Of a DNA stretch of 64,000 nucleotides, positions 11,801 to 23,789 are shown piece after piece. The translations under genes were made by a program, and so were the position numbers. Origin of the DNA: Larimichthys crocea (lineage: Eukaryota; Chordata; Actinopteri; Sciaenidae). The notes beneath the pieces were generated by a model. That model did not search any database. It saw nothing but the letters and a program-made list of their open reading frames with translations, and had not been told where the DNA came from. Location: contig NC_040022.1 of assembly GCF_000972845.2 (NCBI RefSeq), positions 2,023,011-2,087,010 on the forward strand, given 5' to 3'. Position 1 is the first letter of the stretch. Each line of letters starts with the position of its first letter.

Positions 11801-13765
11801 ATCTCAGTGCTTTTCAGTTCTCTTAGACTTCTGCTTCTTCTTCTCTGGGTTCAGACTTTAACAATAAACAGAAATACACCGTTCACGTTACAAATTGATC
11901 TGTCAGGAATGTGACTTTTGATCGTCCAACACAGCATCTTACTGGATGACGTTTCATTGCGCTGCAGAAAAAAGTTTCACTTTTTTTTTACTTGCATTGC
12001 CCTTTGGCACACTCACTGTGCCAATGCAGCACTCCCCATTGAAATGCATGAAGAGTCCGCTATTTCCACGCAGTGCTGCTGTCTGTCCAAACATGACCTT
12101 AGGGAAGAGATTGAGGTGGATGGTTGAACAAGTTGCAGTCAGTGTACTGTGTCTTTCCAAAGGCAAAGTTTGGTTTATTCTACACACAACACGCAATCAT
12201 TTCTTCACCCCTAAGTAGGTAGTTTTAGTCGGAGTTTAGAAAACGCTCACAGGAGTCATTATGGGAACAATCACATGGGTCATTTACTGACAAATTCGTC
12301 AGTTATTTGCCATTTAGATAAGACGACCGGCCTAGCTCAATGAAACTTTCCTTTTTGTCTCTTTCTGTCCTCTGTGCTGTATTCCCCTTGGCATAACTGC
12401 AAAGGGACATCAATCCCAGTCCAATTCGCAAACCTTCCCTTCAAAGTCCTTTAACTATTCAATGTCCTTTCCCTTTCATCTCTCCCTCATCAACATCTTT
12501 ATCTAAATTTGATGCAAACTTGTGACAAGTGTTCTCTACCTCCTCCAATCCATCGGCTGGTACACTCCTCTAAATTTATCACCTTCTCCAACCTCCTGAC
12601 AGCAGCCAAAGGACCGCAGAGGAGGATGCCTTGTTCCTATGATGTGCCAGGGTGCCTCTCGCGGTTCTCTTTACGCTGACAAGGTGCTCAGCAGGAGGAC
12701 AGGAGACAGGAGGGAACGAGAGAAGGGAAGTGATGGAGCAGTGACAAGTGAAGCCGGGAGGAAGCTCAAGGTAGACGATGAAAGAAAAAGAAATTTAAAA
12801 GAGGAATGGCAAAGGAGAGATTCAAAGAGGAATGCAGACAGAGCGAAAGAAGAAAGCGAGTGATGAGGGCTCGAGGTTGAAAATGGATCCCACCAGGGAA
12901 TGTCCATGTTAGATGAGGCATGGACGGGAGTGGAAGGTAGGGATGAGAAAGCAAAAAGACAGAAAATAAGAAGGAGAATAATCATGGCCTCATCCAAAAC
13001 CTGACAAGTAAAACCATCATGGATTATAAAAATGAAAGCCTTTCATGGACTATTTCTTTCTTCTATGTCCTCTATGTCCTTATCAATGATAATATAGCAT
13101 ATATAGTAATCAACACAAACTTGCTCATGGGACTCCTGTTTATAACAGTTTGTTTGAGACTATAAAATGGATCCATAATTTCTAATTTCTATTCATTACC
13201 AGTTCTTATTCTCATTTCCTTATTTTTACTTACTATACAAAACTTATGGTTCAACTTTTCCAGTCCAGGGTTTGACTAAAACATGAGATTACATTTATAT
13301 TACATCCTGCAACTTGGAACAAAGGAAGGTTAGACTTGAGGTCTAAGGATGAGATAAGAGGATAAGAAACTGTATGAGGAAGAATCCCAGAGGAAAGGAG
13401 GAGAGAAGGAGTGATGCTAATCAGAAAGGGCAGAAGGCAGGAGGACGAGAGATGCCTTTGAACCTGAGTCCAGGTAAGCCGACATAATGCCGACACAGGC
13501 AGTTTTTCAGGGTAGCATAGAGAAACAAAGAGATAGAGAAAGTATGCATGGATAAAGCAGAAGTTTGAGAAAACACCTAAACAAAGTTCAGTGTTATATT
13601 TGGCTAAAATCAACCCATTTTTTAAAGGTGACTTTCTTCACTACATGAATGACTCAAACATTCACCTATTCTCAAAATACACCTTGACCTTGACATCACA
13701 TCTTAGAAATGGTCCTGCCAGGTTGTGTGTTCAGTATCACCTTTGTAAGAGTATATTCTTGTAGA
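8876..13765. other. Intergenic; small features only
   Basis: Contains a (TG)n run at 9089-9108, a 12-bp palindrome at 9370-9381, T-rich and polypyrimidine stretches near 10255-10400 and 11700-11850, and purine-rich DNA at 12690-12970. No exon or RNA gene could be supported. Confidence 0.35.
9089..9108. repeat. (TG)n microsatellite
   Basis: Perfect dinucleotide run. Confidence 0.9.
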
Positions 13766-13850
13766 TAGGACAACCCACTGCCTTTCTATGCAGACGATAC
13801 TCAACTCTACTTCTTCTTTCCTCTAATACAGAGGTTCAATCATGTATCTG
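13766..13850 (+). mobile_element. LINE reverse-transcriptase fragment (YADD box)
   Basis: One frame reads PFYADDTQLYFFF, the catalytic YADD box and following residues of L2/CR1/Rex-type LINE reverse transcriptases. Only about 30 codons survive before the similarity is lost; the same box occurs at 38704-38739. Confidence 0.6.
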
Positions 13851-13859
13851 AGTATCTTC

Positions 13860-16800
13860 CCACCTAAGGCAACCATCTTCCTGTATTATAAGAAATAAGG
13901 TGTAGTATTAGATCATTGCACCGGTGTATAGGTAATATTTTTGATTGCCATACTCTCTAGAGCATGAGGCTGCTGTTTTAGGGCATGTCACTATGCAGAG
14001 GAGATAGTGTTCGTCCTTGAAACCTCCTGCCTAAATAATTCAATTACACATATAGCTTGCAACATGTTGGCAAATTTCCTGATTCGTTGAAACTACTCAA
14101 TGCAGACTTGTCCTCAATCAAACAAATCACTGTGCGCATACCAAAAAAGCTCAAGAGATGCAGCCGACAAGGTCAATCCTGCTCATTCTTTAGAAAAACG
14201 TTGTGTCAGCAGTTTGATGAACATTAAAAGTGTTGATTTTAAACTCTCTCGTGCAATTACGGGAAGTTTTAAGGGAGCTGCTTGATTCACTGCACTGATT
14301 CAACTCACCTTGTGCTTGGCTCTTACACACACATTAGTGAGGCAGCTGTTATTTATCTGCTTATACAGATTTATTTTATTGCTTATATACCACACTAAAT
14401 TGCCAGACTATGTATCTGGAAATAAATGTAGTTCAATTTATTCACTTATTTCACTGGTCGCCGGATAAGAACATCTGGTGAATGCCTAAATAGCACATGT
14501 GGGTAAGATTTGATTGAATTTGTTCATCCCACATACAGTATGGGGTTACACAGAATCAAGCATCTGTCTTGTGGTCTTGAGACAGTGTGAAATCTTAGAT
14601 TGTTTTGAGGACACTGACTTCTTCACCTTGAGATACAGCTGTATATTTGTGCTTAGGAAAGCAAGCGCTATACTGATCATTATATCACTGCATTCATACA
14701 TCATTATGAATACAATTCTTCACAACACTCGGCACTCAAGGTTGTCTCCGCACAACAGGAGGACTTGGAAAAGTATGTATTCAGAGCAAAGCTGCACCGT
14801 CAGCATCTCTTTGACAAGGTTTTGCATTCAGACAAAGTCAGCAGGCGTGATTTATTTAGATCAGAGAGCATCATTCAAGCACTGAACTTTGTGCAAAGTG
14901 ACAGCCTTGATAGACGCAGGCACGATAGAGGGAGAAAGACACAGTAAAGAAAAAGGTATCGGATGGAATAAAATGCTGCAGTAGAGGCTAACTGCAGCAT
15001 GAGTGCATCTAACGGGAACAAAAGGCATTTAGATTTGAGGTAAGATTCGGATGTTGCGCTTGTACATAAATAATATCACGAGCCTTTTGGAGATGATTTA
15101 ATTTTCCAATGCTGATGAGTAAATCATTTTACATTTATATCTATATATTGTGTCAGCCACTGCAGAGAATGTAAAATCCATTTAAAAAATGAAGGTACAG
15201 AATATGTAAATATGTAGAATCTTTCTGGTGAAGACACTTTTTCTGTCCTTGGGCAAGTAGCAAAAATAAAAAGCTGTTTTATGGCATCATCTCTGCCCTC
15301 CACGTACTCTATTATATTACCCTGTCTAAGCTTTTTTTTTTTTTACCCCATCTATCTCTCTCACACTAAAAACAGAGTGAAAGAAAAATAATGGTGAGGG
15401 AAACATAAAAGGCAGAGATGGATGAAAAAATAAAGAGGAAGAGAAAAAGATGACAGATAAATGATTCTCCTGTTAATAGGAAATCCAATCCAATCTCGTC
15501 TGCTGTCTGTTTTTGTCCATGTGTGACTGTATGTTCCCCTGATGCTCGTGTCGCTCGATCCACCTGCTTAATCACGCTTGTTTCTACATATATATGAAGG
15601 TATCGAGGTAAAACGCTCCTCGCTGCAAGGCCCCGTAGATATCGGACAGAACTGAGCCTCCCGTCAGAAGTACAGAGTTATCAAGAGACATAAAGAATGA
15701 TTGACATGTCTGCATACGCACAGAGGAAGCCTTGACAGAGAGGAGATAGGATGATGGAGGGAAAAGGAGGAAGCAAAAGGCTGCACGGGGGAAAAATTGA
15801 TTTGTTGGATGTGATTTAGGGAGGAGGATGTATGAGTGCAGCGACAGGCATCTCTCCGTGTGTCCGGCCTGGACAATCTGGAAAATGAGATCTCTCGGGT
15901 CAGTGCTGGGACTGTAGAGGCCGTGAAGTGTCAATGTTATTGTCATCAACGGCATCTTTATCACTTTCATCACGATATGTCGTCAGGACGAGGCTGGAGA
16001 CCTGCGTGCTGATTTTAAAACTAGAGTGCACATGTATTAAAGAATATTAACAGCTTTTAAGGTCACTGCAAGGGGGAGAGCGTCAGGGCTAACATAGGAT
16101 TGCGGAGATGTCAGATCAATTTAGTTGTAACTGAGATTAGTCTAAATCGTTGCAGTCAAGATTCTCTCGCAACACATAATGATTGCCAGGATAGAACGAG
16201 GTGTGCTGGACATCATCCTGGTAGTAATGTGGAGTGATGTGGAGATGATCAGCACTGTCATGATCATCTGATATCAGACAGAATTGTCTCATTACACTCA
16301 CATTTCCATCTTCAGTGTGGCACTGACTCCGCTCCAACTATTTTTGTGGGGTAAGAGATGTATCCGCCTGAACTGAACATTTGAAGTTGATGCACAGGCA
16401 CAGTGACATGTTGGTTCTGCCCAGCGGAGCGAAGGAAAAACAGATATCGAGATGATATGAACAGCATGTCTATAGCAGTCACCATTTTATTATTTATATT
16501 ATCCAATGACAGAAATTAAAGTAGCTACTTATTAAATTACTCATGACAATGGCACCAAAAAATGTATCTTAACAATTCCTATTAAAATCGTCACACACAT
16601 GACAGGAATGCTGAGGTCAGCTGATTGTGTGATTCACACAGTATCTGGTGTGCCGGTCTTGGCCGACAGAATAGTGTGAACCCTGGCAACAGGTGTCTGG
16701 GAATAGCTGACACTGACTTCAGAGGCAATATGAGTTCCAGCACTGCGATATGAGAGTCGGCGATCATTCAAAGGCAGAGAAAGGAGAAGGGGAGAAGACA

Positions 16801-18172
16801 GGGAGACTAAATCATTTCAACAAGTTTGAGATAGGTTCAGTTTTCAAAAAGGGAAAGTCAGGGTCGGCTATCACTGGTAAAGCAACAACTATAAGACAAG
16901 AAAAGAGCTCAGAAGATTGGAGAGTGCTGAAGTGTTTGTGGTCACTGGTGTCCCTTCAGGACATGTACAACATCTGTAAAACTTTATCTGAATGTGGTGA
17001 GAAGCAACCGAATCGCTGGCAAAGGCAGAGCCCACTAATTTTATGTCCAGCAGTTAATTTAAATGGGGCGAAGTTATTTAAATGAGGATATTTATTTATT
17101 GTTTCTCCTGGAAAACGCTTCTGAAATAAGTTTTGCAAGCTGGCAGAAGCAAAGAGAGTTTATGGGAGGCCATATGGGACATTTTTCAACCTCTGACTAA
17201 CTGTTTGAAGGAATGACTAAAGAAAAAAATGTTCATACTGCATATGAATATAAATATGTGTAACATGTGGCTAGATTGATAATGACATAGTCTGTATTCT
17301 ATGAGCTTTACGTCACAATTCAGATCATCCATCAAATGTATATGTATTTAATTGTTGCCTAGCATTAAATTAAATGTCCACTCCAGTACACTATATATTG
17401 TCCAGTTATCTCCACAGGAGACTGGGGGCCACGCCTAGGACAGGGAAAGTTTGTAGAAGTTTGTCCAGCAGTCAGCATCAGTATCTTGAGCTGATGTCCT
17501 GAGGTCTTTTACTTGTTTTTACTAAAACTAACACTTGTAAATCTGGATAATAATTTGGATCATCAAGCTGGTTATGACCTATCTCTGTGATTTACAGCTT
17601 GTTAACCGCTATGTTACAAGACACACAGAACCAGAGCCGTAAAAAAGAAGTACTGAGATGAGATAAAACGCTCAGGTGCCTCCAGGAAAAATCGTTCACA
17701 GCGACAATTATAAGTGAAAATGGAAAGAATATATTTACATAACTAGAACATAAGAGACTTAATAATTCACAAATATTCAAAGGCTCAAAATAAGTGAGAA
17801 TGTGTTGCACATAAAAAGCACATCAGTATGTATCTGTCCTTATTACCTGTCAAAGGAGGACTATGACAGGATCAGTGATCTAATTGGTGGTCATGCTATT
17901 GACACACTAAAGTGAACCTGCTCTGGCAGTTCATGCTCATATATAGATTGTATGTGCATTTGAATACAAATAGGAGCTTTTTTTTCGCCTTTTTCTGTAT
18001 TCAGGAGGACCACTGACATCATAACGGCTGCAAACTGATGTGAATCATGTGGAGTTCATGTGACAGGTGGGCGTAAACTGCGCTATAAACAAGTCACAGA
18101 TTGGGACGTTTACGTTTGAGTTATGATACATACGGCTCATTATACAAGTGAAGGATGACACTGATCTAAACT
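13860..18172. other. Intergenic; one dispersed repeat recognised
   Basis: Apart from the repeat at 14565-14660, I see no gene. An open frame at 14765-14945 (60 codons) follows an AG dinucleotide but matches no family that I know. Confidence 0.3.
14565..14660 (+). repeat. Dispersed repeat family C (copy 1)
   Basis: gtcttgag ... gattgtt ... ggacactgacttcttca ... ttgagatac ... agctgtat ... tttgtgcttagga is shared, with small differences, with 59299-59402 inside the receptor gene. Possibly an LTR or SINE remnant; no class established. Confidence 0.6.
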
Positions 18173-18196
18173 CACACACACACACACACACACACA
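18173..18196. repeat. (CA)n microsatellite
   Basis: Perfect dinucleotide run of about 12 units. Confidence 0.92.
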
Positions 18197-19551
18197 TCTG
18201 AAGCACAGTGTTTTATTCCTTTGTATGCAGATTTCCAGTGGTTAAAGAAAAATGGCAGAAACCAATGAGAAGATGTCTTGTCCCACACGCACACAACATA
18301 CAACATGCTACATGTAACCCTCTTCCTCCTCAGTTGCAAACACCTACACAAATTCGCCAACATACACATGTAGATGTGCACATACACAACAGGCCGACGC
18401 ACGTGCATATTCTAAAAATGAACAAAGCAACGTTTGACCTTGAGGTTCAGCGTGTAAGAGAAACGTGTCGTGCTGTGGCATGTGTGGGGCGTGAGCAGTA
18501 AAGTATATCGAATTTCAACAAATCACTCGTGTCAGGCAATAAAAAAGAGAAAACCTTCCACTCTTAAAGCCTCTGAAGCTCCAATCACATGGGCAGCGCA
18601 CGGCCACATCTGCACACTATGATAACAACCAACAGCGACTGTTTGTCACACACGTTCACGCGTTCCTTTGGTTAATCCGAGGGCGACTCTGTGCACATTA
18701 TAAAAACATCAGCGATAATAAGGTCGGCGTTGACGGAGAAAGCAGCACCTGCTCCGCGCTCTCATCCTGCAGATGTGTGACTGTGTTTGTTCTTTATGGA
18801 CAGTGTAAGTTTAAGAGTCATTCCTAAGTGGATGGTCCATTAACACACATTACACTAACTGGCAAACGGTGTGAGCTAAAAGCCAGCCGCATTGCAGTTA
18901 AAATCTAATTTAAGTCAAGGACTCACTCGGGGTGAAGGATTCTTCTGGACAACACTCTGCCAGTTTGCAAGACAGAAAGGAACTTTGATCATTACATCCA
19001 TCAATCAATTCAACTACAGCCATTACTGCGAATTAAATAAGGACAGTGTACGTGTATGTGTGCAAGACTTAAGTTTGACTGTGTTCTCATTTCATCATCT
19101 CATTCTTCTGGACTTTCCAAATATTACCAGACCGAATAACTCACAGTTTTAAGTATTTTGGCTCAGAAGACGGACTCAGAGAGGTTACCATCCAACAGCA
19201 CCACAAAGTCTAGCCTCTAAAATGACTGTACAGTTGATTAAACTCTTAAGACTGAATATTTTAACCTTCATGTAGATATGATTTATTGCAGGACTGTTGC
19301 ATTAGACTGCATTAGCTTTATCTCATTAGAGTATACCTAACAAACAGGCAGCTAAGTGCATCCATGTGTGTTGCGGGGAGACAAGAGGTGGGTTTGACAC
19401 AAGAGAGAAACTATAATTAAGTCAAGTTAATGCACTGGCATCTCATGTGCATTGATCCACTCCCTGCTAATGTCCCATGGCGGCATGACTTGTTAGACTT
19501 ATTAAGTGCACACTTATAACCCCATATGATCTTATTATTCACTAAACCTGC
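18197..19551. other. Intergenic; nothing recognised
   Basis: No supported gene, RNA or named repeat. Confidence 0.3.
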
Positions 19552-19596
19552 ACTTTCACTGCTGCTGCTGCATTCAGTGGCAGCAGCAGTGAAAGT
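19552..19596. other. Perfect 17-bp inverted repeat (hairpin)
   Basis: Left arm ACTTTCACTGCTGCTGC (19552-19568), 11-base spacer, right arm GCAGCAGCAGTGAAAGT (19580-19596), with no mismatch. It could fold as a DNA or RNA hairpin. It is too short for a typical microRNA precursor, and no neighbouring pairing extends the stem. Confidence 0.8.
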
Positions 19597-19740
19597 AAAG
19601 AGAGTTTAATGAAGTCATGCAAATGACTGAGAATGTTTTTTTTGTTTTTTTTGCCGTAAAGCTCAGAGAAGCGAAGTCGTTCTTATCTCACGGTTCTTTA
19701 ACGAGAAAATGTCACACCGCGTTTCATTTCATGGCCCCAC

Positions 19741-19769
19741 AGAAAAAAAAAAAAAAGAAAAAAAAAAAG
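19741..19769. repeat. A-rich simple repeat
   Basis: Nearly pure A with two G interruptions. Confidence 0.8.
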
Positions 19770-20206
19770 GAAAATTGGTTTCATTTTAATTCCAGGATTA
19801 AAACGAGTTCACCCACAAATAGCAGCGTTGCATTTCATGAAGGAGTTAGTAGCAGAGTAGTTATAAGTGAGCAGTTTGGGTGAGGTGTCGACAGGCCTTT
19901 GAACAAACTCTGCATCACTCATGGAAACACATGTAATTAATCTTTTGAAAAATGGCTTGCTGTCACTGCTCCCTCCGCAGAAATACATGAAAGACCCGAT
20001 TTACCTGCAGACAGAGACTCACCTGCATCATCCTGGATTTCACAGTATTGGCGGGCAAATATGTGACTGTCAAACATTTACTTAATTTAATCTTGTCAAA
20101 AATAAAAAAGTAATTGAGTTCAAAAAACATTTTTTTCTCTTTGATTTGATACCAGATATGTGACATTTGTTGTCTTTATAAGAACAATACAGCTACATGG
20201 AAAAGT

Positions 20207-20308
20207 CACAGTGACAAGGTCCTCCCGACCGACTCTTCGGCGAACAGTCTCCATCTGGACAATGAGAGCCAGTAAAGCCAGCTGTTTACTGACGGTGGTT
20301 ATGTGATG
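20207..20308. repeat. Direct repeat, copy 1 of 2
   Basis: Starts cacagtgacaaggt and ends ggtggttatgtgatg. The second copy is at 20376-20475, about 169 bp downstream, with a few substitutions and small indels. Confidence 0.8.
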
Positions 20309-20375
20309 AAATTTCAAGCATCCTTTATTGTTATAACAAACAGTAATGTTGTACTTTCTATGACAGCTTATATGA

Positions 20376-20475
20376 CACAGTGACAAGGTCAGTCCTCCCC
20401 GACCGACTCTTCGGCAAACAGCCTCCATCTGAGAGCCAGTAAAGCCAGCTGTTTACTGACGGTGGTTATGTGATG
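20376..20475. repeat. Direct repeat, copy 2 of 2
   Basis: Second copy of the 100-bp unit at 20207-20308. The 67-bp spacer between the copies is not itself repeated downstream. Confidence 0.8.
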
Positions 20476-20479
20476 TGAT

Positions 20480-21021
20480 ATGAGCAAAAACACTTAAACT
20501 CGCAATGTCTTTGTCGTTTTCCACTGTGGACGGTGGGTCAGGATCTCCCTCACAGCACAATCGTACAGCTTCTATAAGATTGTAGATCCTTTGTCGGCAG
20601 AGTCATTTTTAGATTTAAAGTGGAAAAGACACAAAATAAATCTTATATATTATTGTATATGTTATTGATGACAACTTATACTATCTACAAAAACAAAGCT
20701 CAGGACTTTATATTCCATGTTTTGTATGATTTTAAAATGACGGGCACCTCCAGTGAAATATACAACAGGCTCTCTGAGGGGCTATGAGGGTCTAGCAGGT
20801 TAAATATTAATATACTGAGCTATGCTTACTTACTGTATGTAATTTAATTTTATGTTGAGTTGTTTTAAAGTATGTTTAGTCAGAGCTTCCAGCGGCCTCA
20901 GGATTCAATTTCATCTTCGGTTTCTTCTCATGCTTTCATGCACAGCTTGCTTTGGATCAAAGAGACTCATCCAAATGTGACTTTGTTTGCCCGTGGCTCA
21001 CCCTTTAGCCTGTTCATCCCT

Positions 21022-21022
<1 letters not shown>
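20480..21022. other. Intergenic; nothing recognised
   Basis: No gene or named repeat is supported. Confidence 0.3.

Positions 21023-21073
<51 letters not shown>
21023..21073. repeat. (CA)n microsatellite
   Basis: Perfect run of about 25 units. Confidence 0.95.
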
Positions 21074-21075
<2 letters not shown>

Positions 21076-21356
21076 CTCACCGCCATCAATTTATACTTGT
21101 TACAATAACTCGTGACTCAGTTATTATACTGTACCTTCACATTAACTTCTCTGACCTTCTACCTGCCACACTACAATAACACACAACTATAATGCGCACA
21201 ATGATTGTGCATGAACTCTGGCCAGGAGAAGCATTACATAATGCACATTGTATGTTTTGAGAAGAGCGGAGGTGTTCGTGTAGGCGTGCATGCATGTATA
21301 TGAACACGTGACTTCATATATGTGAGGGGGATTTGTTGGTGCTCTGTCCTCGGCAC

Positions 21357-21361
<5 letters not shown>

Positions 21362-21398
<37 letters not shown>
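21362..21398. repeat. (TG)n microsatellite
   Basis: Perfect run of about 18 units, in opposite orientation to the CA run 290 bp upstream. Confidence 0.95.
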
Positions 21399-21399
<1 letters not shown>

Positions 21400-21754
21400 G
21401 CTGACCAGTAATCACAATCAGTACTGGAACCTATTACTCCACTGTATAGCCTGAAGTGCAACGATAATGTTGGAGTGAGTCAGTCGGCAGAGCTCTGTAG
21501 CATCCCACTGCAGTGCCTCTTTCCCTGACCGTCAAGCCGAAGAGGAATAGTGAGTGTGAGTGTGCGTGAGGGAGATAAAGACTGTTCACTAACTCACAGA
21601 GCTCACGAGAATGAATAATGATCAGTATTTATTTTGACCTTTGTTGTTGCCACCTGACGGGAGCTGCTGCACCCCGAGGGAGACGGCGCTCAGCAGCCTG
21701 CATCAAAACTTAAACACCTCGCTAGTGCATGTCATCACTCACACGCTGTGTCTA

Positions 21755-21805
21755 TGTGTGTGTGTGTGTGTGTGTGGGTGTGTGTGTGTGTGTGTGTGTG
21801 TGTGT
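21755..21805. repeat. (TG)n microsatellite, one interruption
   Basis: Run of about 25 units with a GG interruption near 21777. Confidence 0.93.
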
Positions 21806-22144
21806 AGGGGGAGCTCACAGAAAGCTGCAGGGTGTACGGTACGTCGTACTCACTGTACAGTACTCCAAAAGATGACTCTAACTCTTGCAGAACTGAAAGA
21901 GATGAAGGGAATGCAGATGAGAAAAGACGCTAAGTGAAAGAGAAAGAGAGCGGGAAACAAAGGGAGAGAAGAAGTCTGTGAGTAAGAGTGGTTTCCTCTG
22001 ATCGCTGAGCTTTGGTTTATCATTCATTCAGCAGTGGCTTCTCTGTCTGCTTAGCAACATTAATAGCAGCTGTCCGGAGTTAGGACACACACACATTTCT
22101 TTTTCCATCCTCTCACATTACATCGCACACACTCACAGAGACTG

Positions 22145-22163
22145 ACACACACACACACACACA
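22145..22163. repeat. (CA)n microsatellite
   Basis: Short perfect run; a shorter CA run precedes it at 22084-22095. Confidence 0.85.
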
Positions 22164-22927
22164 GAGGAGATTTGGGTTGTAGTAGTTGCCGAACCGGGCC
22201 TGCCAATAAAAAGCACCTGACGTGGAATCGGAGGTGACAGACGAGGCAGGTGAGGAGAGGAGGGAGAGACAAGGAGAGAGACAGGGGGAGTAATCATGAG
22301 AGGCATGTGATGCTGGAGAGGAGGGGATGGTGGAGATGAGGCAGGGGGTGAAAGAGGAAACATAACAGGACTGATGTGCATTCATTGTCCCCTGATGATG
22401 AATACTAATAACCCTAGACGTACCTAGATGTTCATGTTCCTTCGATCAGTACTTTTGTTTATGACTAAATGAAAAACTGATGACAAGCATGGTGAATATG
22501 GGTGAACATATTCTGTCATCAGAAGCTGCAGCTGTTCTGTTTATGACGGACACCGCGAGCAGCCCGCATCGATCTGCACAGTGAAGAGACCCCCGTGCAA
22601 ACTTCTTATCATAAAAACAGACAAACGGGAAACTATTTAAGTCTGTAGCAAACCAAATGACCAAATCTGAGCAAGTTAACAGTCAAAATGCTTCTGAAAC
22701 GCCCCGGGTGGAGTTCAACGTGGTTCAAAGTCGCACGGAAAACAGACCAAACCAAGTCATCAAGCCGTGCCCGATGGAATTCAGGAGTCTTGTTTTGTGT
22801 AAAACGGATCACCACAGCTTCAATCCTCTTTTCTTTTTCTCAGATGTACCTTCATGTCATCATGTTCTTGACACGTCTCCCCTCTTTCTAAGGTAACATC
22901 TGGTGCCAGGCCAAAGGAAAGGGCTCT

Positions 22928-22943
22928 TCTTTCTTTCTTTCCT

Positions 22944-22995
<52 letters not shown>

Positions 22996-22996
22996 T
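22928..22996. repeat. (TTTC)n tetranucleotide microsatellite
   Basis: About 17 units with one early interruption, followed by (TC)n to about 23018. Confidence 0.93.
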
Positions 22997-23019
22997 TATC
23001 TTTCTTTCTCTCTCTCTCC

Positions 23020-23644
23020 AGGACAAACATCTGTTTCTCTCCCACTTTCTCACTCTCTCAGCTGGGTGCTGCCAGCTGTCAGTTACATCAAGGTCTATGA
23101 TGTGTTTCTCATTTCATCATCACGTTATTCTCTATTCAGGCGAGACGAGACGAGATCAGATGCTGAGGCTCGATGGGCAGGTGGCTCTTCGCATCTCAAG
23201 TAGCTCATGAACGATTAATATTGAGCTGATATTGCCAAACTGTCAAAACATGGGACATGAAAAAGTTTGACTGATCGATGCAAAAAAAATTAGACCAAAG
23301 CAATTTCCCCAGTGAGGAAAGTTATTATATTTATTATTTGTTGTACTCACATAAAGTAGTATTTGCACCGGGTACTTGCTTCAACCAAGTACTTACTTAA
23401 TATGGGTGGTGCAAGAACCACTCACATAAACAGATCAGTCCTTAAGTGGCACATATGAGTGATTTAAGATCGTTTGTCACAATCATCATCATTGGTCCAG
23501 CAGCCCTGTCTCCTGGAAATTACATTTGTATATTATGTTATTACATTATTTTCATAATTAGGTTGTGGTGAACATATAATTCCTTCCTAGATCATGTTTC
23601 CAGGCAATGTTTGTCTAAGTGAATAATAAAAACACCACATTTAT
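23020..23644. other. Intergenic; nothing recognised
   Basis: No gene, RNA or named repeat seen. Confidence 0.3.
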
Positions 23645-23785
23645 GTAATGCAGGGACCAAAACTGTTTATTTCTGCTGTGAAGTTGGACATTTGAACATG
23701 GGGACTTATGGAGACTGACTCACTTCTGGAGCACGTCTCAAGAGGCCGTTTGTGGAACTGCAGTTTTTGGCACTTCCACATTGGC
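23645..23785 (-). repeat. Dispersed repeat family F, minus-strand copy
   Basis: The reverse complement contains gtgccaaaaactgcagttcc ... tgagtcagtctccataagtccccatgttcaaatgtccaacttcacagcagaaataaac. This is shared with 36966-37300, 39340-39640 and 50878-51160, so it is a dispersed multicopy fish repeat. Confidence 0.8.
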
Positions 23786-23789
23786 TTCA

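Noticed and set aside
14765..14947. 60-codon frame after an AG dinucleotide
   Set aside because: Looks protein-like, but no family was recognised (in particular it does not match p40phox), there is no partner exon, and a dispersed repeat lies just upstream.
22820..23053. KKERKKER-type frame
   Set aside because: Translation of the TTTC tetranucleotide repeat.
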